NCBI GenBank assembly: GCA_024636015.1
Contig: JAGXHU010000058.1
Span: 1 to 42,555 of the forward strand
Length of the DNA: 42,555 nucleotides
Direction of reading: 5' to 3'
Source: Halothiobacillus sp.
GTDB taxonomy: Bacteria > Pseudomonadota > Gammaproteobacteria > Halothiobacillales > Halothiobacillaceae
The notes under the pieces are model-generated. The model did not search any database. It was not told the origin of the DNA and saw only the letters and a program-made list of their open reading frames with translations. Position numbers and translations under genes: made by a program. This document shows positions 33,334 through 42,555 of this stretch, one piece after another (the first letter of the stretch is position 1; every line of letters starts with the position of its first letter).

Positions 33334-33357
33334 AAAAAAGGAGCCTAGGCTCCTTTT
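33334..33357 (-). terminator. Rho-independent terminator after atpC
   Basis: A perfect inverted repeat with arms AAAAGGAGC and GCTCCTTTT around CTAG (33336-33357) is followed in the minus direction by more T. It lies between atpC and glmU, about 15 bases before the glmU ATG, so read-through RNA would carry this hairpin close to the glmU ribosome site. Confidence 0.85.
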
Positions 33358-33420
33358 GATTTTACTGAATAACGCGATCAGCGCGGTTTACGCAGCAGTT
33401 GGACAATCAGCAACTGATCT

Positions 33421-33867
33421 TTAACGACGTCCTGAGCCCATGCCTCGTAGGGAACGCACCCATTTCAGTCGTTCTTCTGCTTCAATCATGATGGATTGGG
33501 CCGAAGTGAAATCCAATTGCCCGCGCTGTTCGTAATCACGAATATACACGGCCTCTTCAGACAGCTTGGCTTCGAGCTCGGAAGCGTCCACGCCGTGGGC
33601 ATCTTCTTCCGTCAAAGCCCAGTCCGCGATGATGCTGACCACCATCGGCTGAACTTCGAGAATGCCAAATCCCACGAAATAGCGAACTACAGTGCCGTCG
33701 GTGAGGTGAACCCGTACTTCACCGGGGCGCAGAATCGACAGCGTCTGAGTATGGAGCGGGGTAATCCCGACTTCACCCGCCTCAGTAGGAATCGACACAA
33801 AGGTCGCTTCCCCCGAGAAAATCGGGCGCTCCATGCTGACTATGTCAACACGAATGGTCATCGCCAT
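33421..33867 (-). CDS. atpC: ATP synthase epsilon subunit
   Basis: A 148-residue central-stalk subunit of F1 that couples rotation to catalysis and can inhibit ATP hydrolysis. The N-terminal beta-sandwich has RVDIVSMERPIFSGEATFVS, GEVGITPLHTQTLSILRPGE and YFVGFGILEVQPMVVSIIAD; a C-terminal two-helix hairpin follows (ASELEAKLS, SIMIEAEERLKWVRSLRG). It is the last atp gene, 14 bases after atpD, with GGAGG before the ATG, and is followed by a terminator. Confidence 0.97.
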   Translation of the reverse strand: MAMTIRVDIVSMERPIFSGEATFVSIPTEAGEVGITPLHTQTLSILRPGEVRVHLTDGTVVRYFVGFGILEVQPMVVSIIADWALTEEDAHGVDASELEAKLSEEAVYIRDYEQRGQLDFTSAQSIMIEAEERLKWVRSLRGMGSGRR

Positions 33868-33881
33868 AATGTGGCCTCCGG

Positions 33882-35297
<1,416 letters not shown>

Positions 35298-35313
35298 CTA
35301 AAACCGTTGGCGA

Positions 35314-36174
35314 TCAAACAGCCGCAGCGCCCGATACGATTTCCGAGATTTCCTGCGTAATGGCGGCCTGACGTGCCTTGTTATACTTCAGCTTCAGCTC
35401 CTTGATCATGTCACCGGCATTGTCGGTAGCACTCTTCATGGCGATACGACGTGCAGCCATTTCACAGGCTACGTTCTCAATCGCACTGGATACGATCTGC
35501 CCGGTGATATAGCGCTTCAAGACCGCGGCCAGTACAGCGTGTGAGTCCGGTTCATACAGGTAATCCCAATGATGCCGAAGCTCCGGGTTTTCCTGGTAGA
35601 CCAACGGGGCGATCTGTTCGACGACCGGGCTCTGCACCATCGAATTGACGAACTTATTGTGCGCCAGCTCGATACGGTCAATATGGCCCTGCTCGAAGGC
35701 ACCCATCGCCGCCGTGATGGCTCCACGCATCTTCGCGTAGTCGGGTTTATCCCCCATATTCGCCACGGAGGCCAGCACATCACCACCATAACGTTTAAAG
35801 AAGGCGCGGCCCTTGGATCCAACCGGAATTACGTCGACCTCAATACCCTTGCTCTGATAGTCCTTGATTTTCATCAAAGTATGCTTGAGCAAGTTGACAT
35901 TAAGCCCGCCGCACAAACCACGATCTGTGGTGATCACGATTAAGAGAACGCGCTTCACTTCGCGATCGATCATCAAGGAATGACGATATTCCGGGTGCGC
36001 ATTGGTAATGTGCCCGACGACTTCCAGAAACTTCTCGGCGTACGGCCGGGTGGCTTCCATCGACTCCTGGGCACGCCGCATTTTCGATGCGGCAACCATC
36101 TCCATCGCCTTCGTGATCTTGCGTGTATTCTGCACGCTCTTAATCTTGGTGCGAATCTCTTTGCCTACGGCCAT
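35314..36174 (-). CDS. atpG: ATP synthase gamma subunit
   Basis: The 286-residue rotor shaft of F1. The N-terminal helix is GKEIRTKIKSVQNTRKITKA followed by MEMVAASKMRRAQ, and the C-terminal helix has ENVACEMAARRIAMKSATDN and KLKYNKARQAAITQEISEIV; both form the coiled coil inside the alpha-beta hexamer. The central Rossmann-like part has VLLIVITTDRGLCGGLNVNL. The gene starts 15 bases after the atpA stop. Confidence 0.98.
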   Translation of the reverse strand: MAVGKEIRTKIKSVQNTRKITKAMEMVAASKMRRAQESMEATRPYAEKFLEVVGHITNAHPEYRHSLMIDREVKRVLLIVITTDRGLCGGLNVNLLKHTLMKIKDYQSKGIEVDVIPVGSKGRAFFKRYGGDVLASVANMGDKPDYAKMRGAITAAMGAFEQGHIDRIELAHNKFVNSMVQSPVVEQIAPLVYQENPELRHHWDYLYEPDSHAVLAAVLKRYITGQIVSSAIENVACEMAARRIAMKSATDNAGDMIKELKLKYNKARQAAITQEISEIVSGAAAV

Positions 36175-36189
36175 GACTTCGCCCCCTGA

Positions 36190-37728
36190 TTAATAAACGC
36201 CCTTCGACTTGAAGGCCTCAATAACTTGCTTGATCTCAGCGGCAATTTCGTCGTTGTAAGCACCGTTATTGCCAATTTTCTCGGCAAGTCCCTGCGCATT
36301 CGCTGCCGCAAACGCATGCAACGCCAACTCGAAATCGTTGATCTTATCAACCGCCACATCATCCAGGTAGCCGTCATTCGCAGCAGTCAGGCTCAACGCC
36401 ATTTCTGTTACAGACAAAGGCTGGTACTGCTTCTGCTTCATCAGTTCGGTGACGCGCTTACCGCGCTCCAGCTGCTTGCGGGTCACTTCGTCCAGATCGG
36501 AGGCAAACTGCGAGAACGCAGCCAGTTCGCGATACTGTGCGAGATCGGTACGGATACCGCCGGCCAATTTCTTAATGGCCTTAGTCTGCGCTGCGCCGCC
36601 AACCCGCGATACCGAAATACCTGGGTTAATGGCAGGACGAATACCAGAGTTGAAGAGGTCGGTTTCCAAGAAGATCTGGCCATCAGTGATCGAGATCACG
36701 TTGGTCGGAACGAACGCGGATACGTCACCGCCCTGAGTTTCAATGATCGGCAACGCGGTTAGTGAACCGGTCTGGCCTTTCACTTCACCCTTGGTGAATG
36801 CTTCAACATAATCAGCGTTTACGCGTGAAGCACGCTCAAGTAGGCGGGAGTGCAGATAGAACACATCACCCGGATAGGCTTCGCGACCCGGCGGACGGCG
36901 CAGCAGCAGGGAAATTTGACGATAGGCCCAAGCCTGCTTGGTTAGATCATCATAAACAATCAGTGCGTCCATTCCGCGATCGCGGAAATATTCGCCCATG
37001 GTACAGCCGGCATATGCGGCCAGATACTGCATGGCGGCAGGGTCGGCTGCCGAGGCCGCAACGACGATGGTGTATTCCAGCGCGCCGTGTTCTTCCAACT
37101 TGCGTACCACGTTGGCAACCGAGGATGCCTTCTGGCCGATCGCAACGTAGACACAGAAGACACCCTTGCCTTTCTGGTTGATGATGGCATCGATCGCCAC
37201 CGCCGTTTTACCCGTCTGGCGGTCACCGATAATCAGTTCCCGCTGACCGCGGCCAATCGGCACCATGGCATCCAGGGCCTTGATACCGGTCAACAGAGGC
37301 TGATCAACGCTTTGGCGCTCGATCACGCCCGGGGCGATTTTTTCGATAGGGGCAGTCATTGTGGCAGTGATTTCGCCCTTACCGTCGATCGGCTGACCCA
37401 GTGTATTCACAACCCGGCCCAGAAGTTCCTTGCCGATTGGCACTTCCAGAATACGCTGCGTGCACTTAACCTGATCGCCTTCACGTAGGTGGTCATAACC
37501 ACCTAAAACCACGGCGCCGACAGAGTCCCGCTCAAGGTTCATGGCGACGGCAAACGTACCGCCGGGCAATGCAATCATTTCGCCCAACATCACATCGTTC
37601 AGACCGTGAATGCGGAGGATACCGTCACTGACCGATACGATTGTGCCGACGGTTTGAGCATCCGCAGACAGGTCAAAATTTTCAATGCGTTGCTTGATCA
37701 GACTACTAATTTCAGATGGATTGATCAT
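36190..37728 (-). CDS. atpA: ATP synthase alpha subunit
   Basis: The 512-residue non-catalytic nucleotide-binding subunit of F1. The N-terminus [19 protein letters not shown] binds the delta subunit; the P-loop is [14 protein letters not shown]; other marks are [60 protein letters not shown] and [17 protein letters not shown]. It is about the usual length of 513 residues. It starts nine bases after atpH with AGGAG before the ATG. Confidence 0.98.
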   Translation of the reverse strand: MINPSEISSLIKQRIENFDLSADAQTVGTIVSVSDGILRIHGLNDVMLGEMIALPGGTFAVAMNLERDSVGAVVLGGYDHLREGDQVKCTQRILEVPIGKELLGRVVNTLGQPIDGKGEITATMTAPIEKIAPGVIERQSVDQPLLTGIKALDAMVPIGRGQRELIIGDRQTGKTAVAIDAIINQKGKGVFCVYVAIGQKASSVANVVRKLEEHGALEYTIVVAASAADPAAMQYLAAYAGCTMGEYFRDRGMDALIVYDDLTKQAWAYRQISLLLRRPPGREAYPGDVFYLHSRLLERASRVNADYVEAFTKGEVKGQTGSLTALPIIETQGGDVSAFVPTNVISITDGQIFLETDLFNSGIRPAINPGISVSRVGGAAQTKAIKKLAGGIRTDLAQYRELAAFSQFASDLDEVTRKQLERGKRVTELMKQKQYQPLSVTEMALSLTAANDGYLDDVAVDKINDFELALHAFAAANAQGLAEKIGNNGAYNDEIAAEIKQVIEAFKSKGVY

Positions 37729-37737
37729 AGGATCTCC

Positions 37738-38274
37738 TTAGCGACTCAATTGAGCAGCAAGTTTTTCGATGCCGCCGCGCATCGAACCGTCAATCAACCA
37801 ATCACCGGCGCGGATAACGGCGCCGCCGATCAGGCTGTTATCGACCTGCGCCTGCAGATCAATTGAACGATTCAAGCGCTTTTTCAGCGCTGCGGTAATA
37901 TTGTTGATTTCATTCTCGGTCAGCGGTTGAGCCGAAATGACCGTTGCAGTGATTCTTTGTTCAGCCTGAGCGCGCAACATCTCGAACTGTTCCGCCACGG
38001 AGGGGAACAGATCCAGACGACCATTCTCGCCCATGAGCCGTGCCAGGTTCGTCCCGGCAGCGTCCAGCTCAGAGGACACCACGGCCAGAAAGCCGCTTGT
38101 GCGCACCTCTGACGGCCGAGAAACGTCGCTCAGATACCGAATCATGTCATCGTTACGGGTCACATCTGCCAGAAAAGATAACTGCTTCGACCAGACGTCG
38201 GCTTGCGCCGCCGAAGTACAGAGCTCATGCACGGCCTTGGCATAGGATTGCGCTATTTGGATATGTTCGGACAT
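37738..38274 (-). CDS. atpH: ATP synthase delta subunit
   Basis: The 178-residue peripheral-stalk subunit that links F1 alpha to the b subunits. It starts with the typical IAQSYAKAVHELCTSAAQAD, has a helical N-terminal domain, and ends with INNITAALKKRLNRSIDLQA and GAVIRAGDWLIDGSMRGGIE, which are strongly conserved. It lies 18 bases after atpF. Confidence 0.96.
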   Translation of the reverse strand: MSEHIQIAQSYAKAVHELCTSAAQADVWSKQLSFLADVTRNDDMIRYLSDVSRPSEVRTSGFLAVVSSELDAAGTNLARLMGENGRLDLFPSVAEQFEMLRAQAEQRITATVISAQPLTENEINNITAALKKRLNRSIDLQAQVDNSLIGGAVIRAGDWLIDGSMRGGIEKLAAQLSR

Positions 38275-38292
38275 TGATAAGTACCTATACCC

Positions 38293-38763
38293 TTAAATAT
38301 GCGCGATCAGATCAGCCAATGCCGCTTCGTGATCCTTAGTCGTCACTTCACGCTTCAGGATCCGCTCGGCACCCGTCACTGCAATGGCAGAAACCTGCGT
38401 GCGCAGTACGTCTTTGGCCCGATTGACCTCACGATCAATCTCAGCAGAAGCTTGAGCCACAATGCGCTCGGCCTCGGCCTTGGCGTTCACGCGGGCATCT
38501 TCCAGAATCTGGTTTGACCGTGCGTTGGCTTGAGCAATGATGTCATTCGCTTTTTCTTTGGTCTCGCGCAGCAATTCCGTAGAACGCTCCTGAGCCAACT
38601 TCAATTCGTGCTTGCCTCGCTCAGATGCCGAAAGGCCATCGGCAATCTTCTGGCGCCGCGCTTCCATCAAGGCAGACAGCGGTGTCCAGAGATACTTGCT
38701 AACCAGCCAAACGAGTATCGTGAAGGCGAGGATTTGTGCAACGAGTGTAATATTAATGTTCAC
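38293..38763 (-). CDS. atpF: ATP synthase b subunit (GTG start)
   Basis: The 156-residue peripheral-stalk subunit. One N-terminal membrane helix ([20 protein letters not shown]) is followed by a long charged coiled coil ([20 protein letters not shown] onwards, with repeated Ala/Glu/Arg). The start codon is GTG at 38763 with GAGGGG upstream, giving the usual [10 protein letters not shown] start. It follows atpE after 99 bases, the widest gap between subunit genes in the cluster, in which I recognise nothing. Confidence 0.97.
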   Translation of the reverse strand: MNINITLVAQILAFTILVWLVSKYLWTPLSALMEARRQKIADGLSASERGKHELKLAQERSTELLRETKEKANDIIAQANARSNQILEDARVNAKAEAERIVAQASAEIDREVNRAKDVLRTQVSAIAVTGAERILKREVTTKDHEAALADLIAHI

Positions 38764-38862
38764 AGATTCCCCTCGATTGTTGCAGTGTCGATCATGTCCG
38801 GCTGGCCGCCCACTCGTAGTGCATGCACTACGGTGAACTTGCCAGCCAAGATATGAACGAAA

Positions 38863-39150
38863 TTAGAGTCCAGCAATCGCGGATTTCAGCGCGCCGACAA
38901 ACGGGTTGGCGAACAGGAACCACATGGCAAACGCGAGGATGATGAAGGGGAAAGACTCCATCAGGCCAGCGAAGATGAACATGTTGGTCATCAGTTGAGG
39001 ACGCATTTCCGGCTGACGGGAAATCCCTTCCAGGGTCTTGGAACAGATCAAGCCCCAGCCAATGGCAGAACCCAAACCGGCAGCAGCCAGAATCACACCA
39101 ACACCTACGGCTGTATAGGCGTAAATAGTCGCGAGCATATCAGGGGTCAT
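38863..39150 (-). CDS. atpE: ATP synthase c subunit
   Basis: The 95-residue proteolipid that forms the rotating ring in Fo. Two membrane helices flank the polar loop [10 protein letters not shown]. The ion-binding carboxylate is Glu65 in [11 protein letters not shown]. Ser66 follows it, one of the residues seen in sodium-coupled rings, but position 32 is Trp (AIGWGL) where those rings have Gln, so the sodium signature is incomplete and proton coupling is more likely. The protein is longer than the 79-residue E. coli subunit through an N-terminal extension and a C-terminal tail, as in many chemolithotrophic relatives. ATG at 39150, 43 bases after atpB. Confidence 0.97.
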   Translation of the reverse strand: MTPDMLATIYAYTAVGVGVILAAAGLGSAIGWGLICSKTLEGISRQPEMRPQLMTNMFIFAGLMESFPFIILAFAMWFLFANPFVGALKSAIAGL

Positions 39151-39193
39151 TTACATTCTCCTCAATCGAACAGTTAAAAAAAGAAACACAAAA

Positions 39194-40428
<1,235 letters not shown>

Positions 40429-40445
<17 letters not shown>

Positions 40446-40698
40446 GATGACTCGCCAACATTAAGCGGTGCGCATTTTTCATGCCGCCGATAAAACCCGA
40501 AAGACCGCCGAGCAGCATACATATGGGCGCCCAGCCCAGCCAGCGATCCACCAGAAATCCAAGCAACAGCCCAGCAATCACCGTGGAGGCGAATATGTTG
40601 CCCGCGCCCACATTGAGCAAGCCCTGAAAGCGCGCGGCCAGATAACCCGTGCCGGCGCCTGACTTGGACTGTTGGGATGTGTCGCGCTGTTCGGCCAT
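40429..40698 (-). CDS. atpZ: AtpZ-like small membrane protein
   Basis: An 89-residue protein with a short polar N-terminus and two membrane helices (GNIFASTVIAGLLLGFLVDR and APICMLLGGLSGFIGGMKN). The LLGFLVDRWLGWAP and GGLSGFIGGMKN patterns fit the AtpZ/AtpI family, which is thought to act with AtpI as a small magnesium or calcium transporter or assembly factor for the ATP synthase. It is the first gene of the atp cluster. The ATG at 40698 has no strong ribosome site, and a perfect TATAAT lies only 12 bases upstream, so the leader may be very short. Confidence 0.85.
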
Positions 40699-40710
40699 TG
40701 AGATCTCGAA

Positions 40711-40732
40711 ATTATACCGGCCAAAATTTGGC
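40711..40732 (-). promoter_or_regulatory. -10 box and palindrome before the atp cluster
   Basis: On the minus strand TATAAT (40711-40716) is a perfect -10 box; no good -35 box lies 16-18 bases upstream. The 13-bp palindrome GCCAAAATTTGGC (40720-40732) fills the spacer. A start about seven bases after the -10 would leave only about six leader bases before the atpZ ATG. Confidence 0.4.
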
Positions 40733-40837
40733 AGCTAGTTTAACGGCATATTTCACGGACAACAACAGTTGCGCAGACTATGTAACTCAGGCGAGTGACT
40801 TTTCTGATTACCGACGCCAGCCCGCCCCCCCTATCAA

Positions 40838-41707
40838 CTAAACCGTCTGGTCACCCGCATTATCGAGCAGTCGACTCAGAATCAATTCGAGTTGCCCTGG
40901 GTGTTCATAACGCAGCGTGAGTCGCCCCCTACCTCGGGCCCCCGCCTGAAGATCAACGACGATGCCCAACGACTCGGACAGACGCCGGACCAGTGCCTCG
41001 GTATCCGCATCCCGTAAAGCTTCAGGGGCAACCTTACTCTCATTGAGCTTGCGCACCATCGTTTCCACCTGACGAACCGTCAGTGCCCTAGCGACGATTT
41101 TCTCGGCCATCCCGGATTGTTGCGCCTGGGGAAGCCCCGCAAGCGCGCGCGCATGACCCGAATCGATCTGATTGTTTTGTAGCAGGACACGCACGGGCTC
41201 GGCCAGATCAAGTAGGCGCAACGCATTACTGACCACGGGGCGTGATATGCCGAGAATATCGGCAACCTGTTGATGTGTCATATCAAACTCACGAATCAGG
41301 CGGCTCATGGCTTCGGCCTGTTCGATCGGGTCAAGATCCTCGCGCTGAAGATTTTCGATCAATGCCAGCGCGGCGGCCTGGTGATCGTCGATTTCGCGGA
41401 CGATCGCCGGAATCTGGTGCAAACCGGCCAACTGGGCCGCACGCCAGCGGCGTTCACCGGCAATCAGTTCATACTCGCCCGATCGCCGGCGCAGCACGAC
41501 CGGCTGAATCAGCCCCTGCGATCGGATCGAATCGGCCAAGCGCTGCAGGGCCTCCTCGTCGAACCGCGTTCTCGGCTGAAACGGGCTGGGATGTATCAAC
41601 TCCAGCGCCACCTCTCGAAACTGTCCGCCCCGATCATCCTGCGCAGATTCGCTGGAGCGCAGTAGGGCATCCAGCCCACGGCCCAATCCTTTTTTCTTCA
41701 CTGTCAT
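40838..41707 (-). CDS. parB: Chromosome partitioning protein ParB
   Basis: A 289-residue centromere-binding protein of chromosome segregation. It starts KKKGLGRGLDALL, the ParA-contact end. The N-terminal CTPase domain has IHPSPFQPRTRFDEEALQRL, LIQPVVLRR and ELIAGERRWRAAQLAG (the GERR nucleotide-binding motif). A helix-turn-helix follows (MTHQQVADILGISRPVVSNA), then the C-terminal dimerisation domain. The frame is open to 41815, but that part overlaps parA; the ATG at 41707 gives the standard N-terminus, 37 bases after the parA stop, with a weak GAGAGA site. No full parS site (TGTTTCACGTGAAACA) was found in the window. Confidence 0.96.
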   Translation of the reverse strand: MTVKKKGLGRGLDALLRSSESAQDDRGGQFREVALELIHPSPFQPRTRFDEEALQRLADSIRSQGLIQPVVLRRRSGEYELIAGERRWRAAQLAGLHQIPAIVREIDDHQAAALALIENLQREDLDPIEQAEAMSRLIREFDMTHQQVADILGISRPVVSNALRLLDLAEPVRVLLQNNQIDSGHARALAGLPQAQQSGMAEKIVARALTVRQVETMVRKLNESKVAPEALRDADTEALVRRLSESLGIVVDLQAGARGRGRLTLRYEHPGQLELILSRLLDNAGDQTV

Positions 41708-41744
41708 GTCCGTTCTCTCATCTGTCCGCCCCAGCACAAATCCG

Positions 41745-42555
41745 TCATTTTCCGCGCCCCTTTCCCGACTGGAATCCTGCCGGACGCGGCCCGGCAGCCG
41801 CCCGCAACTGCGCACGATCGATCAGCTCCCGGGCCAGTTCATCATAGGCCTGAGCACCCGCAGACTGCCGATCATAAAACAGGGCAGGCAAACCATAACT
41901 GGGCGCCTCGGCCAGACGAACGTTGCGCGGAATCACCGTCGAGAAAACCTGCGCACCGAAATGCGCGAGCAACTGATCGGACACCTGCTGCGCGAGCAGA
42001 TTCCGGGAATCGTACAAAGTGCGCAATACACCGGCAACCCCCAGTGATGGCTGCAGTGCCAGGCGCACCTGCTCCACCGTATCCAGCAGGGCGCTTAAGC
42101 CTTCCAGCGCAAAGTACTCGCACTGAACAGGGATCAGCACATCGTTCGCCGCAACCAAGGCATTGATGGTCAGCGTGTTCAACGCGGGCGGGCAATCAAT
42201 CAGGATAAAGTCGTAGCGCGCCATCACGGGCACCAGTGCGCGACGAAGTTTCATTTCGCGGCCGATACGGGTGACCAGTTGAAATTCCGCACCGGCCAAG
42301 TCGATCGTGGACGGCAAAAGATCGAATCCAGCGGGCTCACTCCGAATCAGAACCGACTCCACGGGCATTTCGTCCAGCAGAACCTCCGAGACACTGACCT
42401 CCAGATCAGACTTGCTGACCCCTGAGCTGACCGTGGCATTGCCCTGAGGATCCATATCGACAAGTAACACGCGTTGCTGTCGGTCCTGTAGCGCAGCCGC
42501 CAGATTGACGGCTGTCGTGGTCTTGCCGACGCCCCCCTTTTGATTGGTAATGGCC
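41745..42555 (-). CDS. parA: Chromosome partitioning ATPase ParA, 3' part
   Basis: The gene runs off the right edge; the frame is open to the last bases, where it reads AITNQKGGVGKTTTAVNLAA. This is the deviant Walker A motif (KGGVGKT) close to the normal N-terminus, so only a few codons are missing. Further marks are LLVDMDPQGNATVSSG (Walker A'), FILIDCPPALNTLTINAL (Walker B), LIPVQCEYFALEGLSALL and FSTVIPRNVRLAEAPSYGLP. ParA is the ATPase that moves ParB-parS complexes at cell division. The GTG at 42470 is internal and not the start. The gene order parA-parB-atp is typical of gammaproteobacterial origin regions. Confidence 0.97.
   Translation of the reverse strand, partial: AITNQKGGVGKTTTAVNLAAALQDRQQRVLLVDMDPQGNATVSSGVSKSDLEVSVSEVLLDEMPVESVLIRSEPAGFDLLPSTIDLAGAEFQLVTRIGREMKLRRALVPVMARYDFILIDCPPALNTLTINALVAANDVLIPVQCEYFALEGLSALLDTVEQVRLALQPSLGVAGVLRTLYDSRNLLAQQVSDQLLAHFGAQVFSTVIPRNVRLAEAPSYGLPALFYDRQSAGAQAYDELARELIDRAQLRAAAGPRPAGFQSGKGRGK

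Noticed and set aside
38863..39150. Idea that the ATP synthase is sodium-driven
   Set aside because: Position 32 is Trp instead of Gln, so the sodium signature is incomplete; kept only as a minor finding.

Overview
The window is a stretch of ordinary chromosome from a fairly GC-rich gammaproteobacterium. Three things point to this group: the order parA-parB-atpZ-atpI-atpBEFHAGDC-glmU, a complete gspC-to-gspN type II secretion operon, and a rpmJ gene for the cysteine-poor form of bL36. A secreted two-domain rhodanese and an aerotolerance-type BatD fit an aerobic sulfur-oxidising chemolithotroph such as Halothiobacillus. That genus is an inference from gene content, not a database match. The parAB-atp end probably lies near the replication origin, as it does in relatives. 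I saw no rRNA, tRNA, CRISPR array, insertion sequence, prophage or complete parS site.

Layout. 1-1123: 3' part of a BatD-like gene. 1154-3108 (minus): inositol-monophosphatase family enzyme and periplasmic rhodanese. 3451-6771: AI-2E family permease, DUF2076 protein, Fsr-type MFS exporter. 6800-18486 (minus): twelve tightly coupled type II secretion genes, gspC to gspN, most with stop and start codons overlapping. 18705-20493 (minus): a two-gene unit of GT4 glycosyltransferase and PAP2 phosphatase behind a candidate PHO box. 20494-21081: the largest non-coding region, carrying control signals for both flanking genes. 21082-22956: single-domain globin facing a membrane GGDEF protein. 23179-24938: divergent transglutaminase-like protease and SAM methyltransferase. 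25002-28564: ferrous-iron uptake operon feoA-feoA-feoB-feoC behind a Fur-box promoter. 28663-29851 (minus): CbpA-like co-chaperone (TTG start) and rpmJ, each with its own terminator. 30110-31899: rdgB-hemW, ending in a terminator that overlaps the end of convergent glmU. 31930-40698 (minus): glmU and the ten-gene ATP synthase cluster. 40838-42555 (minus): parB and the 3' part of parA.

How the genes work together. The Gsp proteins form one envelope-spanning secretion machine; only the prepilin peptidase GspO is absent here. The atp genes encode the whole F1Fo ATP synthase plus two accessory membrane proteins. The feo genes import Fe(II) under likely Fur control. RdgB cleans nucleotide pools and HemW handles heme. 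The GT4-PAP2 pair is the best candidate for a less described system. With a PHO-box-like promoter it could make diacylglycerol and glycosylate it when phosphate is scarce, replacing phospholipids with glycolipids. This is a hypothesis from motif and family logic only. Other points worth a look are a sigma-54-like promoter and hairpin before the globin gene, a 19-bp perfect palindrome before the GT4 gene, and a GspE ATPase lacking the four-cysteine zinc site.
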